DNA from: SURF-13 sp041695325
GTDB lineage: Bacteria; Pseudomonadota; Gammaproteobacteria; SURF-13
Reading direction: 5' to 3'
Assembly: GCA_041695325.1 (NCBI GenBank)
Contig: JBGFRC010000029.1
Location: 1 to 64,000 of the forward strand
Length of the DNA: 64,000 bases
This document shows positions 51,729 to 62,054 of this stretch, in pieces. Each line of letters begins with the position of its first letter. The first letter of the stretch is position 1. Below the pieces are notes generated by a model. That model saw nothing but the letters and a program-made list of their open reading frames with translations. It was not told the DNA's origin and did not search any database. Position numbers and translations under genes: made by a program.

Positions 51729-52196
51729 TCAGCGTGACTTGAGCAGGCGCTGTTTCTCACGCTGCCAGTCGCGTTCACGCTCGGTTTCGCGCTTGTCGTG
51801 GGCCTGTTTGCCCTTGGCGAGGGAGATTTCCAGCTTGGCGCGGCCGTTTTTCCAGTAGATCGAAAGCGGCACCAAGGTGTAGCCCTTGCGCTCCACCGCG
51901 CCGATGAGCTTGTTCAGCTCCTCCCGGTGCAGCAGCAGTTTGCGCGTGCGCAGGGGGTCGGGGTGGACGTGGGTGGAGGCGGCGGGCAGAGGGGAGATAT
52001 GGGCGCCGAACAGCCAGGCCTCGCCGTTTTTCAGCAGCACGTAGCCTTCCTTGAGCTGCACGCGCCCGGCGCGCAGGCTTTTGACTTCCCATCCTTCGAG
52101 GGCGAGGCCCGCCTCGACGCGGTCTTCCAGAAAGTAGTCATGGCGCGCCTTCTTGTTGACGGCGATGGTGCGCGGCGCGGGTTTCTCTTTGCTCAT
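51729..52196 (-). CDS. smpB: SsrA-binding protein SmpB
   Basis: tmRNA partner protein, 155 residues from the MSKEKPAPRTIAVNKKARHDYF start; earlier in-frame codons are not family-like. OB-fold with WEVKSLRAGRVQLKEGYV, GEAWLFGAHISPL, and the basic C-terminal tail KGKQAHDKRETERERDWQREK that inserts in the mRNA channel. A TATAAT (52208-52203, minus strand) ends seven bases before the ATG, which raises the possibility of a very short or absent leader. Confidence 0.96.
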   Translation of the reverse strand: MSKEKPAPRTIAVNKKARHDYFLEDRVEAGLALEGWEVKSLRAGRVQLKEGYVLLKNGEAWLFGAHISPLPAASTHVHPDPLRTRKLLLHREELNKLIGAVERKGYTLVPLSIYWKNGRAKLEISLAKGKQAHDKRETERERDWQREKQRLLKSR

Positions 52197-52282
52197 GGAG
52201 ACATTATATAGCGCCGGCACGCCGGGAATCACGGAGATTCAGCCTCGTTGAGTGCGCCGCGCAAGTGGGCGATAATAGCGCC

Positions 52283-52714
52283 ATGATCAGCAAAAGCGCG
52301 CTGGTGCCCTACGCGGCGGGCGACATGTACGCCCTGGTGGATGACATCGGTTCCTATCACAAGTTCCTGCCCTGGTGCCGCTCCTCGCGCGAGATCTCCC
52401 GCAACGAGGACGAGGTGCACGGTGAGCTGGAAATCGCCTACGGCGGGATGCACAAGTCCTTCACCACCTGCAACCGGCTGCAGAAAAACAAGATGATCGA
52501 GATGCGCCTGGTGCAGGGGCCGCTCCGTCATCTGGAGGGTTTCTGGCGCTTCGACACGCTGGGCGAGGAGGCGTGCAAGGTGAGTCTTGATCTCGATTTC
52601 GAGTTTCACAACAAATTGGTCGGGTTGGCGTTCGGCCCGGTGTTCAACCAGATCAGCAACAGCCTGGTGGACGCCTTTTGCGCGCGCGCGCGGCAGGTGT
52701 ATGGCAAACGCTGA
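52283..52714 (+). CDS. ratA: RatA-type START-like protein
   Basis: Ribosome-association toxin RatA/coenzyme Q-binding Coq10 family, 143 residues. The START fold is evident from SALVPYAAGDMYALVDDIGSYHKFLPWC and SVGLAFGPVFNQISNSLVDAF-like ends. In E. coli RatA can block 70S assembly; a ubiquinone-binding role is equally plausible for the family. The ATG chosen gives the family start; a GTG six codons earlier is an alternative. Divergent from smpB and overlapping ratB by 14 bases. Confidence 0.9.
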   Translation: MISKSALVPYAAGDMYALVDDIGSYHKFLPWCRSSREISRNEDEVHGELEIAYGGMHKSFTTCNRLQKNKMIEMRLVQGPLRHLEGFWRFDTLGEEACKVSLDLDFEFHNKLVGLAFGPVFNQISNSLVDAFCARARQVYGKR

Positions 52715-53033
52715 TCCGCCCGCCGCGGCACAGGCTGGGGCGCGCACGATTAACGTGGAGGTCGCCTATGCGCGGCCGGACGTGCAGGTAATTTTGCCGC
52801 TGGAATTGCCCGCGGGCAGCACGCTGGAGCAGGCAATCCACGCCTCCGGCATTCTGGAGCGTTTCCCGGAGATTGATCTCAAGGTGAACAAGGTGAGCGT
52901 GTACGGCAAGCTTGCCAGGCTCAATCAGCCCCTGCGCGCGCGCGACCGGGTGGAGATCAACCGGCCGCTCATCGCCGACCCCAAGCAGGTGCGTAAGCAG
53001 CGCGCCGCGCAGCAGGAGAAGGCCGGGGGCTAG
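52701..53033 (+). CDS. ratB: RnfH/RatB family ubiquitin-like protein
   Basis: UPF0125 (RnfH) family, 110 residues: INVEVAYARPDVQVILPLELPAGSTLEQAIHASGIL, then FPEIDLKVNKVSVYGKL and RDRVEINRPLIADPKQVRKQRA. A beta-grasp fold protein of unclear function, called RatB where it follows ratA. Overlaps the ratA 3' end and converges on bamE. Confidence 0.92.
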   Translation: MANADPPAAAQAGARTINVEVAYARPDVQVILPLELPAGSTLEQAIHASGILERFPEIDLKVNKVSVYGKLARLNQPLRARDRVEINRPLIADPKQVRKQRAAQQEKAGG

Positions 53034-53045
53034 TCTTGCGTCGGC

Positions 53046-53426
53046 TTAAGGCTCTCGCGCCTCCGCCGGGCCGTCCGGTGGGCTTGAAGGCGCCGCCGCG
53101 GGCTTGACGTCGCCTTCGATGCGGGTGAGCTTGTCGTCGTCGAAAAACAGCGTGAGCCGCTGCTGCTGGCGCTCGCCGCCGCCCGGTTGTAGGCTGTAGA
53201 CATAGTCCCAGCGGTTCTGGTGGAAGGCATCGGCGATGGCCGGCGTGCCGAGCACGAATTTGACCTGGTTTTTGGTCATGCCCGGCTTGAGCTTGTCCAC
53301 CATCTCTTGGGTGATGACATTGCCCTGCTGGATGTCTATCTTATGGACGCCGGGGATGGGCATGGAGGGGCAGCCCCCGATCGCCAGACTTGCGCTCAGG
53401 AGCAAAACAATGCGAAGCTTAGACAT
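53046..53426 (-). CDS. bamE: Outer membrane assembly lipoprotein BamE
   Basis: Small lipoprotein of the BAM complex, 126 residues. Signal peptide with lipobox (IGGC at about 16-19), then the SmpA/OmlA fold: HKIDIQQGNVITQEMVDKLKPGMTKNQVKFVLGTP and NRWDYVYSLQPGG. The C terminus is extended by a Pro/Ala-rich tail (PAAAPSSPPDGPAEAREP). Divergent from fur across 61 bases, a conserved arrangement. Confidence 0.95.
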   Translation of the reverse strand: MSKLRIVLLLSASLAIGGCPSMPIPGVHKIDIQQGNVITQEMVDKLKPGMTKNQVKFVLGTPAIADAFHQNRWDYVYSLQPGGGERQQQRLTLFFDDDKLTRIEGDVKPAAAPSSPPDGPAEAREP

Positions 53427-53487
53427 GAGTGGAACTGGACGGCTGGTGTTTAGTGAATGTTGTATGATAGCGTAAGGGTGCCTTTAA

Positions 53488-53940
53488 ATGAAGCGCAGCG
53501 CTGAAACGGGAACGCAGGCCGAAAGCCGCGATTTAAAAAACGCCGGGCTCAAGGCCACCTTGCCGCGCATCAAGATTCTGCAGATGCTGGAGAGCAGTCC
53601 GGAGCGCCACCTGAGCGCCGAGGATATCTACAAGAGCCTGCTCGAAGGCGGCGAGGACGTGGGTCTGGCCACTGTGTACCGCGTGCTGACCCAGTTTGAA
53701 TCCGCCGGACTGGTGTCGCGCCATCACTTTGAAGGCGGGCACTCGGTGTTCGAACTCAACGTGGGCAAACATCACGATCATATTCTGTGCGTGAAGTGCG
53801 GCAAGGTGGAAGAGTTCGTGGACGAAATGATCGAACAGCGTCAGCGCGCCATCGCTAAAAAGGCCGGTTTTTCCATGACTGATCATTCGCTCTACATTTA
53901 CGGCATCTGCGCCGCCTGCCAGCACCTTAAGGGAGCATAA
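53488..53940 (+). CDS. fur: Ferric uptake regulator Fur
   Basis: Iron-responsive repressor, 150 residues. Winged-helix domain with GLKATLPRIKILQMLE and DVGLATVYRVLTQFESAGLV; metal site GKHHDHILCVKCGKVEEF; C-terminal CAACQ. The pattern is that of true Fur, not Zur or PerR, though the boundary cannot be proven from motifs alone. No clear Fur box is visible in the gap shared with bamE. Confidence 0.96.
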   Translation: MKRSAETGTQAESRDLKNAGLKATLPRIKILQMLESSPERHLSAEDIYKSLLEGGEDVGLATVYRVLTQFESAGLVSRHHFEGGHSVFELNVGKHHDHILCVKCGKVEEFVDEMIEQRQRAIAKKAGFSMTDHSLYIYGICAACQHLKGA

Positions 53941-53985
53941 TTGCCGGATCTGAATTAAGCCTGGCCGGAGCAGGTTTAAAAAATA

Positions 53986-54876
53986 ATGAAAAGCGGGCTG
54001 CTCTCCTGTCTGCTGATTGCATTCAGCGCGGTTGCCGCCGCCAATGACGCGCCGCGCCTGCCCGACACCCTCACCGGCGGCGAGTTTGTCTATACGGTGC
54101 AGGCGGGCGATTCGCTCGGCGGGATCAGCTCGCGTTTCGGCATGGACGCGGCGCTGCTCGCGCGCCTCAATGCCCTGGAACGCAACGCGCGTCTCCAGCC
54201 CGGTCAGGAGCTGCGGATCGAGAACCGGCATATCGTGCCGGAGCGCCTGGACGCGGGTATCCTGATCAATCTGCCGCAGCGCATGCTGTTCTTCTTCAAG
54301 GAAGGAGAAGAGCTTTACGCCTCCTATCCGGTCGGTCTGGGGCGCCCCGACTGGCCTACGTCCACGGGCAAGTTCAAGGTGCTCACCCTGGAAGAGAACC
54401 CTACCTGGGACGTGCCGCTCTCCATTCAGGAAGAAATGCGCCGGGAAGGGAAGAAGGTGCTCACCCGCGTTCCGCCCGGCCCCGATAACCCGCTGGGGAA
54501 ATACTGGCTGGGACTGAGTCTGCCTAGTATCGGCATACACGGCACCATCGCGCCCACCAGCGTATACCGGTTCCGAAGTCACGGCTGCATCCGCCTGCAT
54601 CCTGACGACATCTTCGAGCTTTTCGCCAATATCTACGTTAATTTTGCAGGTAAAATCATATATCAGCGGGCTTTGTTAGCGCAGCTCCCCGACGGGCGAA
54701 TCTTTCTTGAGGTACATCCAGATGTTTACAAACGTGGGGGTAATCCGTTAAAAAGGGTGCAAAAACTGGCCGCCGAGGCCGAAATAACGGATTTAGTAGA
54801 CTGGGAAAAGGTGGAACGAGTCATCAAGCAGAGGGAAGGCCTGGCGCGCGAAGTCGGCGTGCAGGCTGGGGAATAA
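53986..54876 (+). CDS. LysM-containing L,D-transpeptidase
   Basis: Periplasmic peptidoglycan enzyme, 296 residues. Signal peptide to about residue 19 (AVAAAND), LysM domain (about 34-80, YTVQAGDSLGGISSRFGMDAALLARLN) and YkuD catalytic domain with IHGTIAPTSVYRFRSHGCIRL containing the catalytic Cys and His. It may cross-link peptidoglycan or attach a lipoprotein, like the ErfK/YbiS group. Followed 22 bases later by a second cell-wall gene. Confidence 0.93.
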   Translation: MKSGLLSCLLIAFSAVAAANDAPRLPDTLTGGEFVYTVQAGDSLGGISSRFGMDAALLARLNALERNARLQPGQELRIENRHIVPERLDAGILINLPQRMLFFFKEGEELYASYPVGLGRPDWPTSTGKFKVLTLEENPTWDVPLSIQEEMRREGKKVLTRVPPGPDNPLGKYWLGLSLPSIGIHGTIAPTSVYRFRSHGCIRLHPDDIFELFANIYVNFAGKIIYQRALLAQLPDGRIFLEVHPDVYKRGGNPLKRVQKLAAEAEITDLVDWEKVERVIKQREGLAREVGVQAGE

Positions 54877-54898
54877 AGCGAATCGGCCGGAGGGAAGC

Positions 54899-55492
54899 AT
54901 GAAAAATGACGTGATCAGTGACCAGGGGAGTGGCCCCGGTGTGCAGCAAACTGTCAACCGGCGCCGCTTTTTGAAGCTTGGCGTGGCGGCGGGAGTGGCG
55001 GGGCTGTTGCCCGCGACGGCCTGGGGCGGGCTTGCTCGCAGCGCAGAACCCGCGCGCGAACTCGCCTTTTACAACACGCACACCGGCGAAAAACTTCGGG
55101 TGGCATACAGCGCAGAGGGGACGTATATCCCCGAAGCGCTGGGCGAGATCAATCACGTGCTGCGCGATCATTACAGTGGCGCCGTGGGGGAAATAGACGC
55201 GCGCGTGCTCGATCTGTTGTATGAATTAAAGCTGAAACTGGACACGCGCGAGCCGTTCCACATCATTTCGGCCTATCGCTCTCCGGAAACCAACGCCCGG
55301 CTGGCGGAGCGCAGCGGCGGCGTGGCTAAACGCAGCCTGCACGTGCACGGCATGGCGATAGACATCCGTGTGCCAGGGCGCGATCTCGCGCAGGTGCGCA
55401 AGGCGGCGGTGGCCTTGCAAGGCGGCGGTGTGGGCTATTATCGCGGCCCCAATTTCGTACACCTGGATACCGGCCGCGTGCGTTACTGGTAG
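54899..55492 (+). CDS. YcbK/MepK-type murein endopeptidase
   Basis: DUF882, peptidase M15 family, 197 residues. Twin-arginine signal NRRRFLKLGVAAGVAGLLPATAWG (about 20-43), then FHIISAYRSPETNARL, SLHVHGMAIDIRVPG and FVHLDTGRVRYW with His and Asp zinc ligands. E. coli MepK cleaves LD-cross-links, the product of enzymes like the neighbouring L,D-transpeptidase, so the two genes form a make-and-break pair. Converges on recN with an eight-base gap. Confidence 0.9.
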   Translation: MKNDVISDQGSGPGVQQTVNRRRFLKLGVAAGVAGLLPATAWGGLARSAEPARELAFYNTHTGEKLRVAYSAEGTYIPEALGEINHVLRDHYSGAVGEIDARVLDLLYELKLKLDTREPFHIISAYRSPETNARLAERSGGVAKRSLHVHGMAIDIRVPGRDLAQVRKAAVALQGGGVGYYRGPNFVHLDTGRVRYW

Positions 55493-55500
55493 GCGGCGAA

Positions 55501-57204
55501 TCAGCTCCCGGCTCGTCTGACTTTTGTTTCCTTGAGCTGAGCGTTGCTCAGCATCTCGCCGGCGTGCGCCAGCGTCTGTCCGGTGATTTTCACGCCCCCC
55601 AGCATGCGCGCGATTTCATCGCGCCGTTCCTCGGCGCCAAGCGCCCGCAATGCGATTTTCGTGGCCTCCTTTTTGGCTTCCTTGACCACTTGAATGTGGT
55701 ACCGCCCCTGCGCCGCCACCTGCGGCAGATGCGTCACGCACAATACCTGACGCTGCTCGCCCAGCGCGCGTAACTGCTGCCCCACGATCTCCGCCACGCC
55801 ACCGCCCACGCCGACGTCCACCTCATCAAAGATCAGAGTCGGGATGCGACCGCTCTGCGCGCTGATGACCTGGAGCGCAAGGCTGATGCGCGACAGCTCG
55901 CCGCCGGAGGCGACCTTGTTCAGGGGCTTGAGCGGCTGGCCGGGATTCGCGCTCACCAGAAACTCCACACGCTCCAAACCATGCGCCGCATATTGCTCTT
56001 CCGGTACGCGCTCAAGCTGGATCTCAAATCGCCCGCCCGGCATGCCGAGTTGCTGCATGCGCGCCGTCACCTGTTGTTGCAGCTCCCCGGCCTGTTTGGC
56101 GCGCGCGGCGCTCAATTTTTCCGTCAGCGCTAGATAGGCCGCGCGCGCCGCCGCCGCGTCCTTTTGCAGCTGTTCCAGGCGCGCATCCGCCCCTTCGATA
56201 TTGGCCAGCTCCGCGGCCAGGCGCTGGTGCAACTCTGGTAATTCATCCGGGGCTACGCGATGCTTGCGCGCCAGGTCGTGGATGTCGGCCAGGCGCTGCT
56301 CCACCTTGTGCAAGCGCTCAGGATCGCCTTCCAGGTGATCGAGATAGTGGCGCAGCTCATTCACCGCTTCTTGCAGCTGAACGGCGGCGCCGTCGAGCAG
56401 CGCGCTTAAGCCTGACAGCCGGGGGTCGTATTCATGCAGCTTGTGCAGCTCGCCGGCAGCACGCGTGAGCAGCTCCAGGGCCGAGCCTTGCTCGTTTTCA
56501 TACAATGAGGACAGCGCGCCCTGCCCGGCTTCCAGCAGGCGGTTCACGTTGGCAAGCCGCGCGTGTTCGGCGTTGAGCGCCGGCCACTCGTCCGGCGTGA
56601 GTTTCAGCGCCTCCAGTTCCTGCACCTGGTAGCGCAGCAGGGTGAGACGGGTTTCCCGCTCGGCTTGCGCCCGCAGCGACGCCTCCAGCTCGCGCGCGCC
56701 GTTAGTCCAGCGTTTGTGCAGCGACGCCAGCTCGGCCAGCATCGGCGTGTGGCCGGCGTAGTCGTCCAGGTATTCGCGCTGCGCGTTGCGCTGCAGCAGC
56801 GACTGGTGTTCGTGCTGACCGTGTATGTCCACCAGCAGATCGCCCAGCTCCTGCAACAGTTGCAAAGGCACGGCGGAACCGTTGATGTAGGCCTTGGAAC
56901 GGCCCTCCTGCGTGACAATGCGGCGCAGCATGCAGTCCGGTGCGTCGTCCAGGTCATGCTCGTGCAGCCACTCGCGCGCGCGCGGGATTTCGCCGAGATC
57001 AAAGCTGGCGCTGATCTCGGCGCGCGTTGCGCCGTGGCGGATCATGCCGGTCTCGGCGCGCCCGCCCAAGGCGAGCAGCAGCGCGTCCACGATGATGGAC
57101 TTGCCCGCGCCGGTCTCGCCGGTGAGCACGGTCATGCCCGCGCCGAGATCAAGCTCCAGGCTGTCAATGATGGCGAAATCGCGGATGCCAAGATGCGTCA
57201 GCAT
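55501..57204 (-). CDS. recN: DNA repair protein RecN
   Basis: SMC-like ATPase of double-strand break repair, 567 residues. Starts MLTHLGIRDFAIIDSLELDLG; Walker A LTGETGAGKSIIVDALLLALGGRAE; coiled-coil arms around 160-370; signature VASGGELSRISLALQV; Walker B LIFDEVDVGVGG. No LexA-type box is evident upstream, where a repeat hairpin lies between recN and nadK. Confidence 0.96.
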   Translation of the reverse strand: MLTHLGIRDFAIIDSLELDLGAGMTVLTGETGAGKSIIVDALLLALGGRAETGMIRHGATRAEISASFDLGEIPRAREWLHEHDLDDAPDCMLRRIVTQEGRSKAYINGSAVPLQLLQELGDLLVDIHGQHEHQSLLQRNAQREYLDDYAGHTPMLAELASLHKRWTNGARELEASLRAQAERETRLTLLRYQVQELEALKLTPDEWPALNAEHARLANVNRLLEAGQGALSSLYENEQGSALELLTRAAGELHKLHEYDPRLSGLSALLDGAAVQLQEAVNELRHYLDHLEGDPERLHKVEQRLADIHDLARKHRVAPDELPELHQRLAAELANIEGADARLEQLQKDAAAARAAYLALTEKLSAARAKQAGELQQQVTARMQQLGMPGGRFEIQLERVPEEQYAAHGLERVEFLVSANPGQPLKPLNKVASGGELSRISLALQVISAQSGRIPTLIFDEVDVGVGGGVAEIVGQQLRALGEQRQVLCVTHLPQVAAQGRYHIQVVKEAKKEATKIALRALGAEERRDEIARMLGGVKITGQTLAHAGEMLSNAQLKETKVRRAGS

Positions 57205-57213
57205 GATACTTGC

Positions 57214-57236
57214 CGGCCGGACAAATCCGGCCCTAC
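57214..57236. repeat. Dispersed repeat copy between nadK and recN
   Basis: A 7-bp hairpin GGCCGGA/TCCGGCC (57215-57221 with 57226-57232). On the minus strand GTAGGGCCGGATTTGTCCGG matches the repeat at the cmk 3' end (19318-19337) at 17 of 20 positions. It begins two bases after the nadK stop. Confidence 0.6.
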
Positions 57237-57237
57237 T

Positions 57238-58158
57238 CTAGAAATTCTCCCCCCAGTGCAGTTTGGCGCGCAGCATCTGGTAGTAGTCATAATTGGCGGG
57301 GTGGATAAGCCGCACGCACTGATCTTTTTTACCGATAACGACGCGCGCGCCGGGCGCGAGGCCCAAGCTGATCTGGCCGTCGCAGGTGATGCGCGCGTTT
57401 TTTGCGCTGGCCTCGTCCACCTTGATCTCGACGCGGCTGCCGCCTTCCACCACGATGGGTCGGTTGCTCATGGTGTGCGGGCAAATCGGCACCAACGCCA
57501 GCGCGTCCAGTGTGGGATGCAGGATCGGCCCGTGGCTGGACAAGGCGTACGCCGTCGAGCCGGTAGGGGTGGAGACGATCATGCCGTCGGAGCGGTAGGT
57601 GTTCACGAACTGCCCGTTGATGTGCACGTCGAATTCGATCATGCGCGCGACGTCCCATTTGTGCAGCACCACGTCATTGAACGCATCGCTCGCGCTGACC
57701 GCCGCGCCGCCTTGCTCCACGGCGGCGTGCAACAGCAGACGTTGTTCCTCCAGATAATGCCCGGCGAGTATGTCATCTATGCGCTGCGTCATTTCCTGCG
57801 ATGAAATATCCACCAGAAAGCCGAGCCGGCCCAGATTCACTCCGAGCAGCGGGATGCCGTGGCCCACCAGCGAGCGCGCCGCGTTGAGCAGGGTGCCGTC
57901 GCCGCCGACCACGATGGCAAGGTCGCAGCGCCTGCCGATTTCATCGCGCGAGCCGGTGGCAAGTCCGTGGCCGGGCAGCAGTTGCGCCGTGCCCTCGTCC
58001 AGCAGCACCTCGATACAACGTTGCCGGAGATAATCGCCGAGTTTTTTGAGCGCGCCGCCCACGCCGGGGTCGTCGTACTTGCCGATCAGACCGGCGCGCT
58101 TAAACGCTTGTACGGACTTTGGTTTTGTGACCGATGCCATAAAGCGCCAACTTAACAT
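57238..58158 (-). CDS. nadK: NAD kinase
   Basis: Phosphorylates NAD to NADP; up to 306 residues. VVGGDGTLLNAARSLVG (GGDGT), GVNLGRLGFLVDIS, and TPTGSTAYALSSHGPILHP. The start at 58158 has GGGAG five bases upstream; an internal ATG six codons later (MASVTKPKS) lacks one. In many gammaproteobacteria nadK-recN lie next to the hrcA-grpE-dnaK block, as here. Confidence 0.95.
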   Translation of the reverse strand: MLSWRFMASVTKPKSVQAFKRAGLIGKYDDPGVGGALKKLGDYLRQRCIEVLLDEGTAQLLPGHGLATGSRDEIGRRCDLAIVVGGDGTLLNAARSLVGHGIPLLGVNLGRLGFLVDISSQEMTQRIDDILAGHYLEEQRLLLHAAVEQGGAAVSASDAFNDVVLHKWDVARMIEFDVHINGQFVNTYRSDGMIVSTPTGSTAYALSSHGPILHPTLDALALVPICPHTMSNRPIVVEGGSRVEIKVDEASAKNARITCDGQISLGLAPGARVVIGKKDQCVRLIHPANYDYYQMLRAKLHWGENF

Positions 58159-58253
58159 ATCACTCCCGCTTCATCCATCCCCGTGGACGAATCCGGATGA
58201 ATTTTCAGCGTGGCGCACTGTTTTCAAGAGGTGCGTGCTGATCCGCCGCTGGT

Positions 58254-58280
58254 CTGGCGCTCCCTGCGCGTGAGTGCTAA
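58254..58280 (+). promoter_or_regulatory. CIRCE operator upstream of hrcA
   Basis: The right half GAGTGCTAA is perfect, the spacer is exactly nine bases, and the left half CTGGCGCTC agrees with TTAGCACTC at six of nine. The position, 34 bases before hrcA, is right for autoregulation by HrcA. Confidence 0.7.
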
Positions 58281-58313
58281 GATATTATTTATTTTCAGTA
58301 AAGTCAGTGTGTT

Positions 58314-59357
58314 ATGGAAAATACCCCAGCCTTGATGAGCGACCGTGCGCGGCAATTGCTGCGTGCGCTGGTGGAGCGTTATATCAGCGAGGGGCAGCCG
58401 GTGAGCTCGCGCGCGCTGGCGCGCGATACGGGCTTCGAATTGAGTCCGGCGACCATCCGTAACGTGATGGCTGATCTGGAGGATATGGGTTTCATCACCG
58501 CGCCGCACACTTCGGCCGGACGCATCCCCACCACGCAGGGGTACCGCCTTTTCGTGGACAGCCTGCTCACCATTCAGCCGCTCGCGAGCGACGAGATGCA
58601 GCGGCTGCAAAGCGAGCTGGACCCGGACAAGAATCTGAGCGACTTGATGGAGACCGCCTCCAACGTGCTGTCCGAGGTGAGCAGGCTGGCGAGCCTGGTG
58701 CTGCTGTCGCGCCGTTTGCAGCCGGTGTTGCGTCAGGTCGAGTTTTTGCCGCTGTCTGAGAACCGCGTGCTGGCGATACTCGTCACCAACGAGCGCGAGG
58801 TGCAGAATCGCATTATCCACACCGCGCGCCAATACAGCCCGTCCGAACTGCAACAGGCGGCGAATTATCTGAACAGCCTGTGTGCGGGGCGGGATTTACA
58901 CAAGATACGCGAGACCTTGCTCATGGAGTTGCAGGAGACGCGCGAGCGCATGAACGACATGATGCGGCTGGCCATCGAGATGGCGGATAAGACCTTTGCC
59001 GTGCCGGAGCCCGGTCCGGATTACGTAGTCAAGGGCCAGGCGCATTTGCTGTCGCGCGCCGAGGCCGACAACGTGGAGAAGCTGCGCCAGTTGTTCGAGG
59101 TGTTCAACCAGAAGCGCGACATCCTGCACCTGCTCGATCAGTGCCTGCACGCCAAGGGCGTGCAAATCTTCATCGGCGCGGAGTCGGGCTACGACGCGCT
59201 GGAGGATTACAGCCTGATCACCGCGCCTTACGAGGCGCACGGCCAGGTGGCGGGCGTGCTGGGGGTGGTGGGGCCGACGCGCATGGGCTACGAGCGCGTG
59301 ATCCCGCTGGTGGATATCACCGCCAAATTGCTCGGTGCGGCCTTGACTCAGCGCTGA
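58314..59357 (+). CDS. hrcA: Heat-inducible transcription repressor HrcA
   Basis: CIRCE-binding repressor, 347 residues. N-terminal winged helix (LLRALVERYISEGQPVSSRALAR, LSPATIRNVMADLEDMGFI, SAGRIPTTQGYRLFVD) and a C-terminal dimer region ending GVLGVVGPTRMGYERVIPLVD. It heads the grpE-dnaK-dnaJ cluster and has a CIRCE-like site upstream. The gene is absent from enterics but present in other gammaproteobacteria, which fits the proposed placement. Confidence 0.95.
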   Translation: MENTPALMSDRARQLLRALVERYISEGQPVSSRALARDTGFELSPATIRNVMADLEDMGFITAPHTSAGRIPTTQGYRLFVDSLLTIQPLASDEMQRLQSELDPDKNLSDLMETASNVLSEVSRLASLVLLSRRLQPVLRQVEFLPLSENRVLAILVTNEREVQNRIIHTARQYSPSELQQAANYLNSLCAGRDLHKIRETLLMELQETRERMNDMMRLAIEMADKTFAVPEPGPDYVVKGQAHLLSRAEADNVEKLRQLFEVFNQKRDILHLLDQCLHAKGVQIFIGAESGYDALEDYSLITAPYEAHGQVAGVLGVVGPTRMGYERVIPLVDITAKLLGAALTQR

Positions 59358-59407
59358 GCCGCCCACAATTAATTGTCATTTTTAACCGTCATTAGCCAGA
59401 GCGACGC

Positions 59408-59950
59408 ATGACCGAAGAACATGTAACTGCCACCACTGAACAGCCAGGCTCGCCGTCGGAGGCGACGCAGGATATTCATCTGTTGTTGCAAGAGGCGCGC
59501 GCCAAGGCGGACGTGCACTGGGATCAGGTGTTGCGCGCACGCGCCGAGCTGGAAAATTTCCGCAAGCGCGCCGAGCGCGACATCGAGGCGGCGCATAAAT
59601 ACGGCCTGGAGCGCATCATCGGCGAACTGCTGCCGGTGCTGGACAGCCTGGAGTCGGGTCTGAGCGCGGCGGCGGGACAGGGCGCGGTGGATAAGCTGAT
59701 TGAAGGCATGACGCTCACCCACAAGCTGCTCAGTAATGTACTGGAAAAGTTCAACGTCAAGACGCTCGACCCCGCGGGGCAGAAGTTCGACCCCAAGCTG
59801 CATCAGGCGATGTCGGCCGTGGAGTCAAAAGACGCGGCGCCCGATACCGTGCTCAGCGTGTGTCAAAAGGGCTATGTGCTGCATGATCGAGTCATCCGCC
59901 CGGCGCTGGTGATTGTGGCCAAGGCGCCCGCCGCTGACGCCCAGTCTTGA
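59408..59950 (+). CDS. grpE: Nucleotide exchange factor GrpE
   Basis: DnaK co-chaperone, 180 residues. Acidic N terminus, coiled coil (DIHLLLQEARAKADVHWDQVLRARAELENFRKRAERD) and the beta-wing domain with LDPAGQKFDPKLHQAMSAVES and VLSVCQKGYVLHDRVIRPALV. Separated from hrcA by 50 bases that include an ACAATTAATTGT palindrome. Confidence 0.96.
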   Translation: MTEEHVTATTEQPGSPSEATQDIHLLLQEARAKADVHWDQVLRARAELENFRKRAERDIEAAHKYGLERIIGELLPVLDSLESGLSAAAGQGAVDKLIEGMTLTHKLLSNVLEKFNVKTLDPAGQKFDPKLHQAMSAVESKDAAPDTVLSVCQKGYVLHDRVIRPALVIVAKAPAADAQS

Positions 59951-59974
59951 AAGCATGTTTATCCATCCTTATAT
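59946..59974 (+). promoter_or_regulatory. Candidate sigma-32 promoter of dnaK
   Basis: CTTGAAA (59946-59952) overlaps the grpE stop and CCTTATAT (59967-59974) follows after 14 bases, close to the heat-shock pattern CTTGAAA-N11-16-CCCCATnT. The -35 is perfect; the -10 matches five of seven informative positions. It would give dnaK its own heat-shock promoter in addition to HrcA control. Confidence 0.45.
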
Positions 59975-60037
59975 ACCCTCATGGTCCGGCGGCGCGTAAA
60001 GCCGCCCAGGTCATTATTTAGCAAGGAGAATTAAAAA

Positions 60038-61963
<1,926 letters not shown>

Positions 61964-61999
61964 CCGTCGCACATTTAGTGCTAAAATGCAGGCAGGTAC

Positions 62000-62026
62000 A
62001 AACGCAGAGCAGGATGCTCTGCGTTT
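62000..62026 (+). terminator. Hairpin between dnaK and dnaJ
   Basis: An 11-bp perfect stem (62000-62010 with 62016-62026) with a five-base loop, ending in TTTGCGTTT without a long T run. Probably a partial terminator or stabilising 3' end that lowers dnaJ relative to dnaK. Confidence 0.6.
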
Positions 62027-62054
62027 GCGTTTCAGGATTTAAAAAAACAGTACC

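Noticed and set aside
53427..53487. Fur box between bamE and fur
   Set aside because: No GATAATGATWATCATTATC-like palindrome is present; only a weak TATGAT is seen.
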